Positions 33,165 through 41,361 of a stretch of 64,000 bases of DNA are shown here, one piece after another (position 1 is the stretch's first letter; each line of letters begins with the position of its first letter). A program made the position numbers and the translations under genes. The stretch covers positions 3,096,459 to 3,160,458 of the forward strand of contig CBDCEL010000004.1 of assembly GCA_965215845.1 (NCBI GenBank), read 5' to 3'. This DNA is from Aurantibacter_A sp965215845 (lineage in GTDB: Bacteria; Bacteroidota; Bacteroidia; Flavobacteriales; Flavobacteriaceae). Under the pieces are notes generated by a model that searched no databases, was not told where the DNA came from, and saw only the letters and a program-made list of their open reading frames with translations.

Positions 33165-33605
33165 ATGGAAAGAAAAGAATTTTTAAGAAGTCTAGGTGTT
33201 GGTGCTGCCTTTGCATTGACTTTCCCCTGTCTTCAAGGGTGTTCAAAAGATGATAGCGCCGGTACCATAAAACCTGTACCTACCAATGTGGATTTTACGG
33301 TGGACCTAAATTCGACGGAAGCTGAAAATCTTACTGAGAATGGCGGATTCATACTTAAGAACGATGTTGTAATCGTCAAGAATTTGGCGGGCAATTTTGT
33401 CGCAGCCAGTCAAATCTGTAGCCATCAGGGTTATGACCAGGTTCGATTTCAGGGTATAGATGGTGGAATTTTCTATTGTGACGTTCACGGTTCTAGATTT
33501 GACCAGAACGGTACCCCGCTGAACCAGGTCGACAGCAATCCCGCCAAACCATTAAAGGTCTATATGACCGAAGTTTCCAATTCAATTTTGCGAGTTTTTG
33601 AATAG
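33165..33605 (+). CDS. Rieske [2Fe-2S] protein
   Basis: A 146-residue envelope protein. The N-terminus MERKEFLRSLGVGAAFALTF carries a hydrophobic segment ending in a possible lipobox Cys 26 (LQGCSKDD). The cluster ligands are CSHQG (about residue 84) and CDVHGSRFD (about 105), the C-x-H...C-x2-H pattern. It probably carries electrons in the periplasm. The next gene, apbE, flavinylates proteins that pass electrons in the same compartment, so the two may act together. Confidence 0.88.
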   Translation: MERKEFLRSLGVGAAFALTFPCLQGCSKDDSAGTIKPVPTNVDFTVDLNSTEAENLTENGGFILKNDVVIVKNLAGNFVAASQICSHQGYDQVRFQGIDGGIFYCDVHGSRFDQNGTPLNQVDSNPAKPLKVYMTEVSNSILRVFE

Positions 33606-33658
33606 ATTCACATACCTCACCAAACCAGCCGATCGATTTACCTTAATTTTGAATTAAC

Positions 33659-34651
33659 GTGAGGACAGTTGTTCGCTTTCTATTTTGTTTGACCACATGC
33701 ATTGTTGTTTCGCAACAGAAGTATGTTTCGTCGCATAAGACCCTAAAACTGATGGGAAGCCGTTTCGATATAACGGTCGTTTCGACCAATGAAGAACTCG
33801 GTCACATCAATATCGATGAGGCGGTTGCGGAAATTACCCGAATTGAAAAGCTTATATCGGCCTGGGACCCTGATTCCGAAACCTCATTGCTCAACGAAAA
33901 TGCCGGGGTCAAGCCCGTCAAGGTGAGTCTTGAACTTATGAATTTAATTCTTAGGGCCAAACAGATATCAGAACTCACCGATGGGGCCTTTGATATTTCG
34001 TATGCTTCCTTGGACAAGGTTTGGAAATTCGATGGAAGCTTGAGGCAATTGCCCACTCCGGAAGAAATTAAGAAATCGATCGCAAAGATCGGTCATGAAA
34101 ATATTGTCGTAGATCAAAAGAAACAAACTGTTTTTCTAAGGGATAAGGGAATGAAAATTTCCTTCGGGGCCATAGGAAAGGGCTATGCAGCGGATAAAGC
34201 CAAGGAACTTTTGATGTCAAAACAGGTTGTTGCCGGTATCATTAATGCCGGTGGCGATTTGACTACCTGGGGGACAAAGGCCAGTGGGGAAAAATGGTTG
34301 ATCGGTATTGCAAACCCAAAAAGCAAGGATAAGATTTTTTCGTGGCTACCCGTGGTGGAATCTTCCGTTGCCACATCCGGGAATTATGAAAAGTTCGTGA
34401 CCTTCAATGGCAAGCGATATTCGCATATCATCGACCCTAGAACGGGTTACCCTTCTTCAGGAATCAAGAGTGTTTCCATTTTTGCCAAAAGTGCTGAACT
34501 GTGCGATGCCTTGGCAACCGCAGTCTATATTTTAGGAAAGGATGAAGGTCTTGACCTGGTAAACCAGCTCGCCGAAACAGAAGTCATCATCATCGATTCC
34601 TTCAACGAAATGTACAAAAGCGACGGCGTTAAGTTTGAGCGTGGCCGGTGA
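33659..34651 (+). CDS. apbE: FAD:protein FMN transferase (ApbE)
   Basis: A 330-residue periplasmic enzyme with a GTG start and a signal peptide ending near CIVVSQQ. It attaches FMN covalently to Thr/Ser of flavoproteins such as NqrB/NqrC or RnfG. Motifs are LMGSRFDITVVS, the FAD-binding ISFGAIGKGYAADKAKELL, NAGGDLTTWG, YSHIIDPRTGYP, and Mg-binding DALATAVYILG. Length is typical. The target flavoprotein is not within the window. Confidence 0.94.
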   Translation: MRTVVRFLFCLTTCIVVSQQKYVSSHKTLKLMGSRFDITVVSTNEELGHINIDEAVAEITRIEKLISAWDPDSETSLLNENAGVKPVKVSLELMNLILRAKQISELTDGAFDISYASLDKVWKFDGSLRQLPTPEEIKKSIAKIGHENIVVDQKKQTVFLRDKGMKISFGAIGKGYAADKAKELLMSKQVVAGIINAGGDLTTWGTKASGEKWLIGIANPKSKDKIFSWLPVVESSVATSGNYEKFVTFNGKRYSHIIDPRTGYPSSGIKSVSIFAKSAELCDALATAVYILGKDEGLDLVNQLAETEVIIIDSFNEMYKSDGVKFERGR

Positions 34652-34740
34652 CCTGGACTTCTTCTTTACTTCCTATCCTCAAAATTGCTAGCCAGTTTAC
34701 CTGCAAAGTTGTAAATTCGCTAATCAACTTTGCCTAGTAG

Positions 34741-35817
34741 ATGATCGATAAATTAAATGTGGTAAAACAGCGTTTTGATGAGGTTTCCGACCTGATCATT
34801 CAACCCGACGTCATTGCGGATCAGAAGCGTTATGTTCAACTGACCAAAGAGTACAAAGACCTAAAGGATTTGATGGACAAGCGTGAACTCTATATTGGCT
34901 TGACCAATAACATTCAAGAGGCTGAAGAGATTATTTCCGACGGTAGTGATACCGAAATGTTGGAAATGGCAAAGATACAATTGGAGGAGGCGAAGGAAGA
35001 CCTTCCGAAATTGGAGGAAGAGATCAAACTGATGCTGATTCCAAAAGACCCTGAGGATTCGAAAGATGTGGTCATGGAAATACGTGCAGGAACCGGCGGC
35101 GATGAAGCAAGTATTTTTGCCGGGGATTTGTTCCGTATGTACACAAAATATTGCGAGTCAAAGGGTTGGAAGACCAATGTCATCGATTTAAGTGAGGGCA
35201 CCAGCGGTGGTTATAAGGAAATTCAATTCGAGGTAACCGGCGAAGATGTGTATGGTACCTTGAAGTTCGAGGCAGGTGTTCATCGCGTACAACGTGTACC
35301 TCAGACCGAGACACAGGGCAGGGTACATACCAGTGCGGCCACTGTAATGGTGCTTCCTGAAGCCGAGGATTTTGATGTGCAGATCGACCCCAAGGATGTA
35401 CGTATTGACTTTTTCTGTTCTTCCGGTCCAGGCGGGCAGTCGGTGAACACCACTTATTCCGCCGTACGTTTGACACACATTCCCACCGGGCTGGTCGCGC
35501 AATGCCAAGATCAAAAATCACAGCACAAAAACAAAGACAAAGCCTTTCGGGTACTTAGGTCGCGTCTGTACGATTTGGAACTGGCCAAAAAGCAGGAAGA
35601 AGATGCCGCCAAAAGAAATTCGCAGGTTAGCAGTGGAGATCGTTCGGCAAAGATTCGTACATACAATTACCCCCAGGGCAGGGTAACTGACCATCGGATC
35701 GGCTTGACGCTTTATGACTTGCAGAACATCATAGATGGCGATATTCAAAAAATCATCGATGAGTTGAGCCTCGTGGAGAATACCGAGAAGTTGAAAGAGG
35801 CTTCTGAAATATTCTAA
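34741..35817 (+). CDS. prfA: Peptide chain release factor 1
   Basis: A 358-residue class I release factor. The catalytic motif is GGQ in FFCSSGPGGQSVNTTYSAVRLTHIPTG. The PxT stop-codon region is in EAGVHRVQRVPQTETQGRVHTSAATV, and the N-terminal coiled-coil domain is normal. It hydrolyses peptidyl-tRNA at UAA and UAG. Unlike RF2 there is no programmed frameshift. It lies 112 bp before pyrF in the same direction. Confidence 0.97.
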   Translation: MIDKLNVVKQRFDEVSDLIIQPDVIADQKRYVQLTKEYKDLKDLMDKRELYIGLTNNIQEAEEIISDGSDTEMLEMAKIQLEEAKEDLPKLEEEIKLMLIPKDPEDSKDVVMEIRAGTGGDEASIFAGDLFRMYTKYCESKGWKTNVIDLSEGTSGGYKEIQFEVTGEDVYGTLKFEAGVHRVQRVPQTETQGRVHTSAATVMVLPEAEDFDVQIDPKDVRIDFFCSSGPGGQSVNTTYSAVRLTHIPTGLVAQCQDQKSQHKNKDKAFRVLRSRLYDLELAKKQEEDAAKRNSQVSSGDRSAKIRTYNYPQGRVTDHRIGLTLYDLQNIIDGDIQKIIDELSLVENTEKLKEASEIF

Positions 35818-35897
35818 TTGCTGTCCGTTCAAGCATTTCGGCTTAGCTCAAGACGGGCTAGGTCGAGAACTTACGGACTTTGTTAACTTTAAAAAAC

Positions 35898-35915
35898 CGC
35901 TCGACTGCGCTCGAA
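35898..35915. repeat. Short GC palindrome of a dispersed flavobacterial type
   Basis: CGCTCGACTGCGCTCGAA is a near-palindromic GC-rich piece in an otherwise AT-rich gap. A related form, CCTCGACTTTGCTCGGG, occurs at 11762-11778. Such short repeats are dispersed between genes in several flavobacteria. Confidence 0.45.
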
Positions 35916-35929
35916 GTGAAAGTAGGTGA

Positions 35930-36754
35930 ATGACCACACAAGAATTAGTTGACCAAATCCTCAAAAAAAAATCTTTTCTCTGCATCGGATTGGATACCGA
36001 TTTGGAGAAGATTCCACCACATTTGCTTGAAGAAGAGGACCCGATTTTTGAATTCAACAAGCAGATAATCGATGCAACCCATCATCTCTGTGTTGCTTAC
36101 AAGCCCAATATTGCGTTTTATGAGGCCTATGGACTAAAGGGCTGGAGTTCCTTGGAAAAAACCATTTCATATCTAAACGAAAAGCACCCCGAACTTTTTA
36201 CCATTGCCGACGCAAAAAGAGGGGACATCGGAAATACTTCCACTAGATACGCCAAAGCTTTTTTTGAGGAACTGGGCTTTGATTCGATAACCATAGCGCC
36301 CTATATGGGCCGTGATTCGGTCGAACCATTTTTGGAATTCAAAGACAAGCACACGATTTTGTTGGCGCTCACTTCAAATGATGGGGCATTCGATTTACAG
36401 ACCAAAATCTTCAATGGTAAGGAACTGTTCAAGATGGTTATCGAGGTTTCAAAGACCTATCAGAATAGTGGGAATCTGATGTATGTGGTTGGTGCCACCA
36501 AGGCGGAATACCTCGCTGAGATAAGAAAAATTGTGCCCGATAGTTTTTTATTGATTCCCGGTGTAGGTGCCCAAGGCGGAAATCTTTTTGAAGTATGTCG
36601 CTATGGTATGAGCAAAAATGTCGGTCTTTTGGTAAACTCTTCCCGCGGGATTATTTACGCATCCAGTGAAAGGGATTTTGCTGAATCAGCCGCAAAGAAT
36701 GCCGAAAAATTACAGAAGGAAATGGAAACTGAATTAAAGAACTTGGTTCTGTAA
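35930..36754 (+). CDS. pyrF: Orotidine 5'-phosphate decarboxylase
   Basis: A 274-residue member of the long (type 2) PyrF class. It has LCIGLDTDLEKIPPHL, the catalytic ADAKRGDIGNTSTRYA (Lys and Asp of the DxKxxD site) and LIPGVGAQGG for phosphate binding. It makes UMP from OMP, the last step of pyrimidine synthesis. It ends two bases before a small convergent gene. Confidence 0.95.
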   Translation: MTTQELVDQILKKKSFLCIGLDTDLEKIPPHLLEEEDPIFEFNKQIIDATHHLCVAYKPNIAFYEAYGLKGWSSLEKTISYLNEKHPELFTIADAKRGDIGNTSTRYAKAFFEELGFDSITIAPYMGRDSVEPFLEFKDKHTILLALTSNDGAFDLQTKIFNGKELFKMVIEVSKTYQNSGNLMYVVGATKAEYLAEIRKIVPDSFLLIPGVGAQGGNLFEVCRYGMSKNVGLLVNSSRGIIYASSERDFAESAAKNAEKLQKEMETELKNLVL

Positions 36755-36756
36755 GG

Positions 36757-36939
36757 CTACACCAAGTTTTCCAATATCTTTTGAATCTTTTTTGCCTTTT
36801 GCTCGAAGAATTCGCTCAGGTTCGTATCTGAGGCGGCCTTCTCCATAAAGTTTTGATACTGATACTCCAAAAGGGCGATAGCCTGTCTTCCGGTGGTCAT
36901 TGGGGTGATGGTTCCTACCTTGCAATATTGCTTTTCCAT
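36757..36939 (-). CDS. Small hypothetical soluble protein
   Basis: A 60-residue protein beginning MEKQYCKVGTITPMTTGRQ, amphipathic and helical with many Lys/Glu (FFEQKAKKIQKILENLV). It has no signal peptide or known motif. It is convergent with pyrF, two bases apart, and has its own ATG start preceded by an AT-rich region. The function is unknown; whether it is translated is supported only by length, composition and position. Confidence 0.65.
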   Translation of the reverse strand: MEKQYCKVGTITPMTTGRQAIALLEYQYQNFMEKAASDTNLSEFFEQKAKKIQKILENLV

Positions 36940-37166
36940 AGTTAAAGGTTTTAGTACTTTAAATATACGGCCGGAAAAGGGTTTTGGATGTAATTATTCG
37001 ATATGGAGGATCATAAACTAGTTGATTTGACAATTTTTTAACTTTTGGGTAAAGATATCTTCAAAATTGGCATTCATTGTTCATTAAAAAAATGTGTTGT
37101 TCGTCGATGATACGAAAAGATTTAATACATTGCGCTGCTATCGCTTATGTCAGTAGCCAGAACACT

Positions 37167-37949
37167 ATGCTAAGCTATACGAAATACCTTCACGAAAATT
37201 CCGGAACTTGGGTCACATTTGTACATGGCGCAGGGGGAAGTTCTTCCGTTTGGTTTAAACAAATACGTGCTTTCAAAAAACACTTCAATGTTCTGCTCTT
37301 GGATTTGAGAGGTCATGGCGATTCAAAACCTGATTTCGACGATTCCAAAATCGATACCTATACATTCGATTCGCTGACCCAAGACATTATCGAGGTAATT
37401 GATTATGAGCGTATCGAGAAATCGCATTTTATCGGAATATCATTGGGTACCATTTTGATCCGGAACCTGGCGGAGAAGTTCCCGGATCGGGTGGAGAGCA
37501 TGGTATTGGGTGGGGCGGTAATGAATTTGAACTTCCGTTGGAAGCTTTTAATGGGAGTGGGCCGCACCTTTAAGTCGATCGTACCGCATTTATGGATTTA
37601 TAGAATGTTCTTTTTTGCAATAATGCCCTATAGCAACCATCGAGAATCAAGATCCTTACTGATTCGGGAGGCGCGCAAATTATATCAAAAGGAATTCTTG
37701 AGATGGTTCAAGCTATCTTCAGAGGTAAATCCGTTACTTCAGTTTTTTAGGAAAAAGGATGTCAAGATCCCAACCCTCTATGTGATGGGCGGAGAAGATT
37801 ACCTATTTCTTCCCGCAGTGAAAAAACTGGTTCAAAAGTCGGCATCTGCAAGTCTTTTGTTGATCGAACATTGTGGGCATGTCGTTAATGTCGAAGAATC
37901 GCAGTTGTTCAACAACTTGGTCATCGGGTACGTGTCAGAGCCGCGGTAA
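37167..37949 (+). CDS. Alpha/beta-fold hydrolase
   Basis: From ATG 37167 the protein has 260 residues, a normal family length; the frame stays open upstream to 37077 but that part lacks family sequence. It has the oxyanion motif VHGAGGSSSVWFKQIRAF, DLRGHGDSKPDFD, and the nucleophile elbow GISLGT (Ser). A later acid follows in GGEDYLFLPA and His in IEHCGHVVNVEES. It is a cytoplasmic esterase or related hydrolase; the substrate is unknown. Confidence 0.82.
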   Translation: MLSYTKYLHENSGTWVTFVHGAGGSSSVWFKQIRAFKKHFNVLLLDLRGHGDSKPDFDDSKIDTYTFDSLTQDIIEVIDYERIEKSHFIGISLGTILIRNLAEKFPDRVESMVLGGAVMNLNFRWKLLMGVGRTFKSIVPHLWIYRMFFFAIMPYSNHRESRSLLIREARKLYQKEFLRWFKLSSEVNPLLQFFRKKDVKIPTLYVMGGEDYLFLPAVKKLVQKSASASLLLIEHCGHVVNVEESQLFNNLVIGYVSEPR

Positions 37950-37975
37950 ACCCAATTTTATTCAAGGTGAAAGCC

Positions 37976-38482
37976 ATGAAAAAATCATTTTTCTTACTAT
38001 TCTTTTTTCTACTTATCAGTGTTCGAGGGTTATCACAAGATGAATGCCCATGTTGCACCGAAAGTCATACGGCCTTTGATTTTTGGGTAGGCGAATGGAG
38101 GGTCACAAGTACCGATGGAAGTTTTGTGGGCACCAACACCATCGAAAAAATCGAAGATGGTTGTGTTCTGAAGGAAAGTTGGCGTGGCGCAAGCGGTACC
38201 ACAGGAACCAGTATCAATTTTTACAATGGCGCTTCGGGCAAATGGGAACAGCTTTGGGTCGATAATTCGGGGTCCAACTTAAAGCTATTTGGAAATATAA
38301 AGGGGAATCAAATGGTTCTCTCTTCAGCAGAGTTCGTCGATAGTGATGGAAAAAAGGCCTTCCATAGAATAACATGGACACCAAACGAAGACGGAACTGT
38401 ACGTCAACTTTGGGAGGTTGTAAGGGAAGGCAATAAGACAAGTATTTCTTTTGATGGACTGTATCACAGAGTGGAAAAATAG
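37976..38482 (+). CDS. Secreted DUF1579-like protein
   Basis: From ATG 37976 the protein is 168 residues with a signal peptide ending near VRGLSQ. The mature part has a cysteine pair, CPCC, then FDFWVGEWRVTSTDG, and alternating strands with Trp (SWRGASGTTGTSINFYN, WEQLWVDNSG). These are typical of DUF1579-like calycin-fold proteins of unknown ligand. It lies 26 bp after the hydrolase gene and is followed by a clear terminator. Confidence 0.78.
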   Translation: MKKSFFLLFFFLLISVRGLSQDECPCCTESHTAFDFWVGEWRVTSTDGSFVGTNTIEKIEDGCVLKESWRGASGTTGTSINFYNGASGKWEQLWVDNSGSNLKLFGNIKGNQMVLSSAEFVDSDGKKAFHRITWTPNEDGTVRQLWEVVREGNKTSISFDGLYHRVEK

Positions 38483-38509
38483 TCCGTTTGATAAAAGATA
38501 TGGAAATAA

Positions 38510-38537
38510 AAAAAGCGACCTGAAGAGGTCGCTTTTT
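38510..38537 (+). terminator. Rho-independent terminator
   Basis: AAAAAGCGACCT pairs with AGGTCGCTTTTT across a GAAG loop and ends in a T-run. It follows the hydrolase and DUF1579-like gene pair. Confidence 0.9.
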
Positions 38538-38798
38538 GATAATAGTGACGTGATTTGATTGATGAGCATTTAAGTAAAATGCAACCCTGACATATTATTG
38601 ATAGCTAATTCAAATAACCACTCTAAAAAATGAGACAAATAGTTTTTTTAGGAGAAGTTCATCAGGGTTGCTTTACAATCATTTTGTTTCTTCAAAACTC
38701 CGTCATTTAATCTAAAGACGGGTTAATACTTATAAACGTTTCCTTTTCCGTTATTATTTTACTTTAGCTTTACACGCTGGTTCAATAATCGGAATAGC
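38538..38798. other. Gene-free region with nested inverted repeats and motif copy
   Basis: GCAACCCTGA (38581-38590) and TCAGGGTTGC (38662-38671) are perfect 10-bp inverted repeats enclosing 71 bases. An inner pair, CTCTAAAAAA with TTTTTTTAGGAG, would extend the stem. It could be a small RNA, the SusCD operon terminator or a MITE-like remnant. CTTATAAACGTTT at 38729-38741 repeats the core of the 31-bp repeats at 44802 and 45170. Confidence 0.45.
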
Positions 38799-39596
38799 CT
38801 AATTGATGCAAGGCGGTGGATTAGGACCAAACGGTCCTCTTGTGTCCCCATCAGGGGTGGTAACCGTATAAACATGTTCTTCCTCGAACGCACCGCTTGT
38901 ATATGAAATAACGAGTTCAGACGTACCTGCCGGTACATCGATATTGAACGTTGCCCCAGCACCGGCCGTAAAAGTATAATTTGTGGCTTGGCCGTCGATT
39001 TCAAAAGTTACGAAAGCACCGTCCCATCCATCACCAAAAAGGTCTTGCATTTCAACGACCCATGTACCGGCCGTGGTGGCATCGCTAATGGGCGAACATT
39101 TGATGAGGACGATAAAGTTGAAAGCTTGTCTTTGCTCTGGCTGACCTGTGACATTCGGACTGAAATTGTCAAAGGTGAAAACCGATCCGTCTGTTCCTGT
39201 CGCCGTTCCCAAGAATCGTATAAAATCGCCACCTGAGATGTCATCGGTACTAATATTAAGTGCCGATGCAATATCGGTGTAAGGAATCGATATATCACTG
39301 GGAAATGTGGTAACCGTGGTCAACGAGACCGTGTCACTTGCCACTCCGCCAGATTCCCTACTGACCGAAAGTTCATAGGAAGCCACGTTCTTATCAAGTG
39401 CATCTACCGTTCCGTTGAAAGAAGTAGAGCCAACATCCCCGGCGGCAACTATGGGTTGATCTACCAAAATGCGTACAAAAGGAGATTTTGAATCCTCCAA
39501 TTGCAATAGATTAATTGGTTTTTTATCTTCATCCTCACATGCAATAAAGCCTGACAGAATTACAAGAAGGCCTAAAATTTTGATTGTTTTTTTCAT
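38799..39596 (-). CDS. SusCD-linked surface lipoprotein
   Basis: A 265-residue lipoprotein. ATG 39596 is chosen because it yields the signal MKKTIKILGLLVILSGFIAC; the frame is open 22 codons upstream. No enzymatic motif is seen. Residues about 170-240 include DLFGDGWDGAFVTFEIDG, a GDGWxG motif typical of flavobacterial secreted beta-domains. It is last in the SusC-SusD operon, the place usually taken by a surface glycan- or peptide-binding lipoprotein. The ligand is unknown. Confidence 0.82.
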   Translation of the reverse strand: MKKTIKILGLLVILSGFIACEDEDKKPINLLQLEDSKSPFVRILVDQPIVAAGDVGSTSFNGTVDALDKNVASYELSVSRESGGVASDTVSLTTVTTFPSDISIPYTDIASALNISTDDISGGDFIRFLGTATGTDGSVFTFDNFSPNVTGQPEQRQAFNFIVLIKCSPISDATTAGTWVVEMQDLFGDGWDGAFVTFEIDGQATNYTFTAGAGATFNIDVPAGTSELVISYTSGAFEEEHVYTVTTPDGDTRGPFGPNPPPCIN

Positions 39597-39628
39597 TTTA
39601 TTCTTTTTTGGAAATAATCTATTCTTAG

Positions 39629-41335
39629 CTATTTGACAAAACCTGTGGGATTTGTATCCCAAAAGACCGGAGTATCCGGCGCCGCTTTTTGCGTTAGGTT
39701 ATTGTTACTATCGGTTGCCGTTTGCGAATACCACATAGACCTTAGGAAGGTACCTGAATCGGCAAGAACGAAACCAGGGGTAAGGTTATCCGGCTGGCCG
39801 GTTCTTCGATAGGTATTATAGGCTTCTATTCCGTTACCCCATAAGGCAATAAAATATTGCTCAGCGATTACCCTTAGTTTATCGATATCGGATCCTGCAT
39901 CATAGGCCGACATGATATTGGCGATATGGGCGTCGATTTCCGCGGCCGATGGCACAAAAGCAGATCCTGATGCCAAACTCGAGCCAAAGGCAGTCACCGT
40001 GCCCATAGATTCCCTTATCCCATTTTCCAAATAGGTTCTTGGATCCCCGGTCGTGCCCAAGGTCAAAGCTGCTTCGGCGAGCATGAAATGGGTGTATGAC
40101 GACATCAGGAAAGGTGAAATGCCAGCGCCGGCAAGACCTTCGGAAACTGCGGCCGAACCAGACACATTTCTAAACGAATCGTCATCAAATGGCCCTCCGA
40201 TAGGGTAGACACCATGCAAGGTTCTAAAAGCATCGTCTGGTGGAATACCATCATCATCAAGATGGTTCCTTCCCCAGTATCCGTCTAGTCCATTTATGTT
40301 TGGAACAACGCAATAAGGTTCGTTGGGTGCCCACCATGATGGTCTCGAGATTTCGGTTACACACTCCTTGGTGACGACATCGGCCCCTGAAAAATCGCTT
40401 TGTTGCCGATAGAAATAATATCTGATCCGCGGGTCGGGATCTGGATATTGGTTCGCCATGAGGTTCATATAGTAATTGCATGTATAAAAATCCGAGCTTG
40501 GCCCGGCACCATCATAGTTGGCATCAAAGTAAGGATGTCTACTATCGGGTGCGGCATTGCTGGTGCCCCATTGAAAGAAAAAATCATCGCTGCTGTCCAA
40601 GATAAGTTGACCTCCAGCGACCAGGCTGTTAATGACCGCTGTGGATTCTGCCCCATTTACCAGTTTGGTCTGCAGGTATAGCTTCAAGCGCATGGTGTTC
40701 GCGACTTTTATCCACTTGCCTTTGTCCCCACCATAGAACAGATCATTCGTGGGTAGGGCGATCTCGTCCCGGTTGAAGTTCGCAATTGCCGTTACCAACA
40801 ATTGATCCGCTGCGGCATAAATCGAAGCACCGGGATCAACTGCCGGATTCAAAATGCCCTGACCGCCACTAAGTGCCTCGGAATAGGGAACATCGCCAAA
40901 AAAGTCGACCATGGTCATCATGATATAGGCCTCCAAAACCTGACCAATACCCAAATGGGTGAATTGCCCGGCTTCCTCGGCCAGTGGGTTCATGGTTCGA
41001 ATATCGATAAGTGCCCTGGCGTAAACATTGTCCCAAACACGATCGAAATCTGTTGGGTCATATACGTCTCGATAGGTTGGGCCTCCGCCGTGTTGCATTC
41101 TAACGGGTTCCATGCCGAATTGGCTGAAGCCATTTTCGGCCCGCCCTTCTTCACCAGAATGTAATTGGGCCGTCATTATTTGAATTTGATTCAGAAAGAA
41201 ATCAACGCTTGCCTGTTGCGGACTTAAATCATTAGGGCTGTCAACTACTCGAAGCTCTGCTGTTTCACAAGACAGTAGCAACAATATTGCAGCGACCGAG
41301 GTGAACAGTGATTTTATTTTTATTGTGTTTTTCAT
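39629..41335 (-). CDS. SusD/RagB family outer-membrane lipoprotein
   Basis: A 568-residue lipoprotein whose signal ends in AAILLLLSCETAELRV. The N-terminal region and a helical, TPR-like body fit SusD-like binding proteins, for example VRMQHGGGPTYRDVYD and VLEAYIMMTMVDFFGDVPYSEALSG. The C-terminus has IALWGNGIEAYNTYRRTGQPDNL. It forms the lid over the SusC channel and captures the nutrient. No glycosidase gene lies nearby, so the substrate is not predictable. It is 26 bp after susC. Confidence 0.93.
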   Translation of the reverse strand: MKNTIKIKSLFTSVAAILLLLSCETAELRVVDSPNDLSPQQASVDFFLNQIQIMTAQLHSGEEGRAENGFSQFGMEPVRMQHGGGPTYRDVYDPTDFDRVWDNVYARALIDIRTMNPLAEEAGQFTHLGIGQVLEAYIMMTMVDFFGDVPYSEALSGGQGILNPAVDPGASIYAAADQLLVTAIANFNRDEIALPTNDLFYGGDKGKWIKVANTMRLKLYLQTKLVNGAESTAVINSLVAGGQLILDSSDDFFFQWGTSNAAPDSRHPYFDANYDGAGPSSDFYTCNYYMNLMANQYPDPDPRIRYYFYRQQSDFSGADVVTKECVTEISRPSWWAPNEPYCVVPNINGLDGYWGRNHLDDDGIPPDDAFRTLHGVYPIGGPFDDDSFRNVSGSAAVSEGLAGAGISPFLMSSYTHFMLAEAALTLGTTGDPRTYLENGIRESMGTVTAFGSSLASGSAFVPSAAEIDAHIANIMSAYDAGSDIDKLRVIAEQYFIALWGNGIEAYNTYRRTGQPDNLTPGFVLADSGTFLRSMWYSQTATDSNNNLTQKAAPDTPVFWDTNPTGFVK

Positions 41336-41361
41336 TTTGTACTGATTTTATTTCTTAATAT

